A DNA stretch of 64,000 bases from Nocardia aurantiaca (GTDB taxonomy: Bacteria; Actinomycetota; Actinomycetes; Mycobacteriales; Mycobacteriaceae). The notes beneath the pieces were generated by a model. The model saw only the letters and a program-made list of their open reading frames with translations, was not told the DNA's origin and searched no databases. The position numbers and the translations under genes were made by a program. Below, in pieces: positions 61,920 through 64,000 of this stretch; position 1 is the first letter of the stretch, and each line of letters begins with the position of its first letter. The DNA is taken from the NCBI RefSeq assembly GCF_009708175.1, contig NZ_WMBB01000002.1, positions 372,001 to 436,000 on the forward strand, in the 5' to 3' direction.

Positions 61920-63161
61920 GTGGCAGACATCTCGATGCGCGGACAGCTGGCGCTGCGGGCGGCGACGGCGGCGTCGTGGGCCTCGCGGCGGGCCGGGCGG
62001 GGCAACGGCTCGATGATCGGCGGGCTGATCGCACTGCGGATCGACCCCTCGATCATGACCCAGCTGGGACGCGGCAAGCGCACGGTGCTGATCACCGGCA
62101 CCAATGGCAAGTCCACCACCACCCGCATGACGACGGCCGCGCTGCAGACCCTCGGCCGGGTCGCCACCCAGGCCGACGGCGCCAATATGGACGCCGGGAT
62201 CGTGGCCGCGCTCACCGCGCACCGCACCGCGCCGCTGGCGGCCATCGAAGTCGACGAACTGCATCTGCCGCACGTCTCCGACGCGCTGAACCCGTCCGTC
62301 GTGGTGCTGTTGAACCTCTCCCGCGACCAGCTGGACCGGGTCGGCGAGATCAATATGATCGAGCGCCGCCTGCGTGAGGGCATGGCCCGGCATCCTGCGG
62401 CCGTGCTGATCGCCAACTGCGACGATGTGCTGGTCACCTCCATCGCCTACGACCACCCGAATGTGGTATGGGTGTCGGCTGGCAGTGGCTGGTCGGTGGA
62501 CGCCACCAGCTGCCCGCGCAGTGGCGAGCCCATCGTGTGGGAGGGCGAGCACTGGTACAGCACGGGCGCCGACTTCCAGCGTCCCGCACCGCAGTGGCGG
62601 GTGGACGAGCATGCGCTGTACGGGCCGGACGGTGTGGAAATCCCGCTCTCCCTTGCCCTTCCGGGCCGCGCCAACCGCGGCAACGCCGCCCAGGCGGTGG
62701 CCGCCGCGGTCGCGCTCGGCGCGGATCCGGCCGATGCCGCGGCCGCCGCGGGCACCGTGCGCGAGATCGCGGGCCGCTACCGCACCGTCGAGGTGGACGG
62801 CCGCAGCACCCGCATGCTGCTGGCCAAGAACCCCGCCGGCTGGCAGGAGGCGCTGTCCATGATCGACCCGGCCGCAACGGGTCTGGTGATCGCGGTGAAC
62901 GGCCAGGTACCCGACGGCGAGGATCTGTCCTGGCTGTGGGATGTGCGCTTCGAGCACTTCGAGGGCACCCAGGTGGTGGCCGCCGGTGAGCGGGCCACCG
63001 ACCTGGCGGTGCGACTCACCTACGCCGGCGTCGAGCACACCACCGTCGCGGATCCCCTGCGCGCTATCGCCTCCTGCCCGCCCGGCCGGGTCGAGGTGCT
63101 GGCCAATTACACCGCATTCCGCGACCTGAACCGCGATCTGGAGGCGGGGACCCGCGCATGA
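61920..63161 (+). CDS. murT: lipid II isoglutaminyl synthase, Mur-ligase subunit MurT
   Basis: 413 aa from GTG. Mur ligase fold: P-loop VLITGTNGKSTTTRM near 55-68, EVDELHLPHV near 105 and LNLSRDQLDRVGE near 130. The C-terminal DUF1727 domain starts near 315 (LAKNPAGWQEALSMI). With GatD it amidates the D-glutamate of the peptidoglycan stem peptide using glutamine and ATP. In Gram-positive MurT a four-cysteine zinc ribbon interrupts the middle domain; here the equivalent region (TSCPRSGEPIVWEGEHWYS) keeps only one cysteine. It overlaps gatD by 4 nt, ensuring stoichiometric synthesis. Confidence 0.95.
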   Translation: MADISMRGQLALRAATAASWASRRAGRGNGSMIGGLIALRIDPSIMTQLGRGKRTVLITGTNGKSTTTRMTTAALQTLGRVATQADGANMDAGIVAALTAHRTAPLAAIEVDELHLPHVSDALNPSVVVLLNLSRDQLDRVGEINMIERRLREGMARHPAAVLIANCDDVLVTSIAYDHPNVVWVSAGSGWSVDATSCPRSGEPIVWEGEHWYSTGADFQRPAPQWRVDEHALYGPDGVEIPLSLALPGRANRGNAAQAVAAAVALGADPADAAAAAGTVREIAGRYRTVEVDGRSTRMLLAKNPAGWQEALSMIDPAATGLVIAVNGQVPDGEDLSWLWDVRFEHFEGTQVVAAGERATDLAVRLTYAGVEHTTVADPLRAIASCPPGRVEVLANYTAFRDLNRDLEAGTRA

Positions 63162-63868
63162 GTGAATCGACCGTCCGCATCGGCCTGGTCCTGCCCGACG
63201 TCATGGGTACCTACGGCGACGGCGGCAATGCCGTGATCCTGCGCCAACGGCTGCGCATGCGCGGTCACGACGCCGAGATCGTCGAAATCCCGCTCACCGA
63301 GCCGGTTCCCAACTCGCTGGACGTCTACACCCTCGGCGGCGCCGAGGACTCGGCCCAGCGCCTGGCCACCCGCCATCTGCAGCGCTACCCGGGCCTGCAG
63401 GAGGCCGCCGGGCGCGGCGCGCCGGTGCTGGCCATCTGCGCGGCCATCCAGGTCCTGGGCCACTGGTACGAGACCTCCTCGGGCGAACGCGTGGACGGCG
63501 TGGGCCTTTTCGACGTCACCACCTCTCCGCAGGACAAGCGCGCCATCGGCGAGGTGGCCACCCAGCCCCTCGTTCCCGGCCTCTCGCAGCCGCTCACCGG
63601 CTTCGAAAACCACCGTGGCGGAACCAAACTCGGAGGCGACGCCAAACCCCTGGGTCGGGTCACCAAGGGCGTCGGAAACGGTGTCGGCGACGGCCTCGAG
63701 GGTGTCGTCCAGGGCTCGGTCCTCGGCACCTACATGCACGGTCCGGCCCTGGCCCGCAATCCGGAGCTCGCCGACTACCTGCTGTGCCGGGCTCTGGGCG
63801 TGGATTCCCTTCCGCCCCTGGATCTCCCGGAGGTCGACCAGCTCCGCCGCGAACGCCTGCGGGCCTGA
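63158..63868 (+). CDS. gatD: lipid II isoglutaminyl synthase, glutaminase subunit GatD
   Basis: 236 aa class I (CobB/CobQ-like) glutamine amidotransferase. The nucleophile is Cys94 in VLAICAAIQVLG, the catalytic histidine His194 in GTYMHGPAL, and the substrate loop FENHRGG-T lies near 148. It releases ammonia from glutamine and channels it to MurT. The ATG lies in the murT stop overlap. A weak hairpin 27 nt downstream may end the operon. The pair is essential in mycobacteria, as I recall. Confidence 0.96.
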   Translation: MSESTVRIGLVLPDVMGTYGDGGNAVILRQRLRMRGHDAEIVEIPLTEPVPNSLDVYTLGGAEDSAQRLATRHLQRYPGLQEAAGRGAPVLAICAAIQVLGHWYETSSGERVDGVGLFDVTTSPQDKRAIGEVATQPLVPGLSQPLTGFENHRGGTKLGGDAKPLGRVTKGVGNGVGDGLEGVVQGSVLGTYMHGPALARNPELADYLLCRALGVDSLPPLDLPEVDQLRRERLRA

Positions 63869-63894
63869 CCGCGGCGTTTACCTCTCCTCACGCG

Positions 63895-63927
63895 GTGCCC
63901 GCAGGGTGTGGGACGCCCGGCGGGCAC
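63895..63927 (+). terminator. possible murT-gatD terminator
   Basis: GTGCCCGC (63895-63902) pairs with GCGGGCAC (63920-63927), 17-nt loop, no T run. The remaining bases to the window end contain nothing recognisable. Confidence 0.4.
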
Positions 63928-64000
63928 GCATGTCCGGGTGATCCCGATAGTGACCTCTCACGCACCGGTTGAGGCCTCGCGTAGCTGCCGGTAATCTCGC

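Overview
The window comes from a high-GC actinobacterium of the Mycobacteriales, most likely Nocardia or a close relative. Supporting signs are the mycobacterial-type PknK kinase, the MurT/GatD pair, a FadA/FadB trifunctional complex, a FAD-oxidoreductase/methyltransferase pair of the 10-methyl (tuberculostearic) fatty acid type, an EspI-like MinD ATPase, and a backbone gene order (dnaX, methyltransferase, FAD oxidoreductase, SRPBCC, ybaB, recR, leuA, murT-gatD) that I recall as the Rv3710-Rv3722 neighbourhood of Mycobacterium tuberculosis. Several orientations differ from that genome and many genes are inserted between the backbone genes. I saw no rRNA, tRNA, CRISPR array, phage or intact insertion sequence.

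Layout. (1) 1-12.8 kb looks like a sulfur or organosulfur acquisition region. Flavin monooxygenases (one cut by the window edge) and a DUF1684 protein are followed by a ROK regulator and a 0.7 kb spacer holding three near-perfect DNA dyads. Then comes a tightly packed operon: GntR regulator, 75-residue double 4Fe-4S ferredoxin, lipoprotein binding protein, permease, ATPase, and an AprA-like flavoprotein fused to HEAT repeats. (2) 12.8-19.3 kb holds an Imm49-like protein, a DUF2207 membrane protein, a zinc metallopeptidase, an ammonium transporter with a clear GlnR-type operator, and an unknown gene. (3) 19.7-34.6 kb holds dnaX, fadA-fadB, pknK, a membrane-anchored esterase and the fatty-acid methylation pair. 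(4) 34.8-43.1 kb is an accessory block set between backbone genes. It is dominated by a 1948-residue TIR - degenerate phosphoesterase - NACHT - pentapeptide - WD40 protein, with an ArsB-type permease and a two-TM protein of unknown function. (5) 43.2-49.5 kb holds SRPBCC, VOC, MerR, YbaB and RecR genes, small unknown proteins, and leuA preceded by a 13-codon leader peptide with three consecutive leucine codons. (6) 49.9-61.6 kb holds a CYP157-like P450 that lacks the ExxR arginine, an acyl-CoA oxidase-like protein, an orphan EspI/MinD-like ATPase, an F420-type oxidoreductase, a divergent LysR/EamA pair, a Tat-exported FAD oxidoreductase and a PPOX flavoprotein. (7) 61.9-63.9 kb holds murT-gatD for peptidoglycan amidation.

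How they work together. The first cluster appears to import an organic sulfur (or similar) compound and process it with a dissimilatory-APS-reductase-like flavoprotein plus ferredoxin, under GntR control. The lipid genes serve beta-oxidation and membrane/mycolate lipid modification. The NACHT protein is best read as an NLR-like anti-phage sensor whose likely effector is the N-terminal TIR domain. The fused phosphoesterase fold has lost its first and last metal-binding motifs, so I read it as a non-catalytic module. That architecture is the most unusual system in the window.
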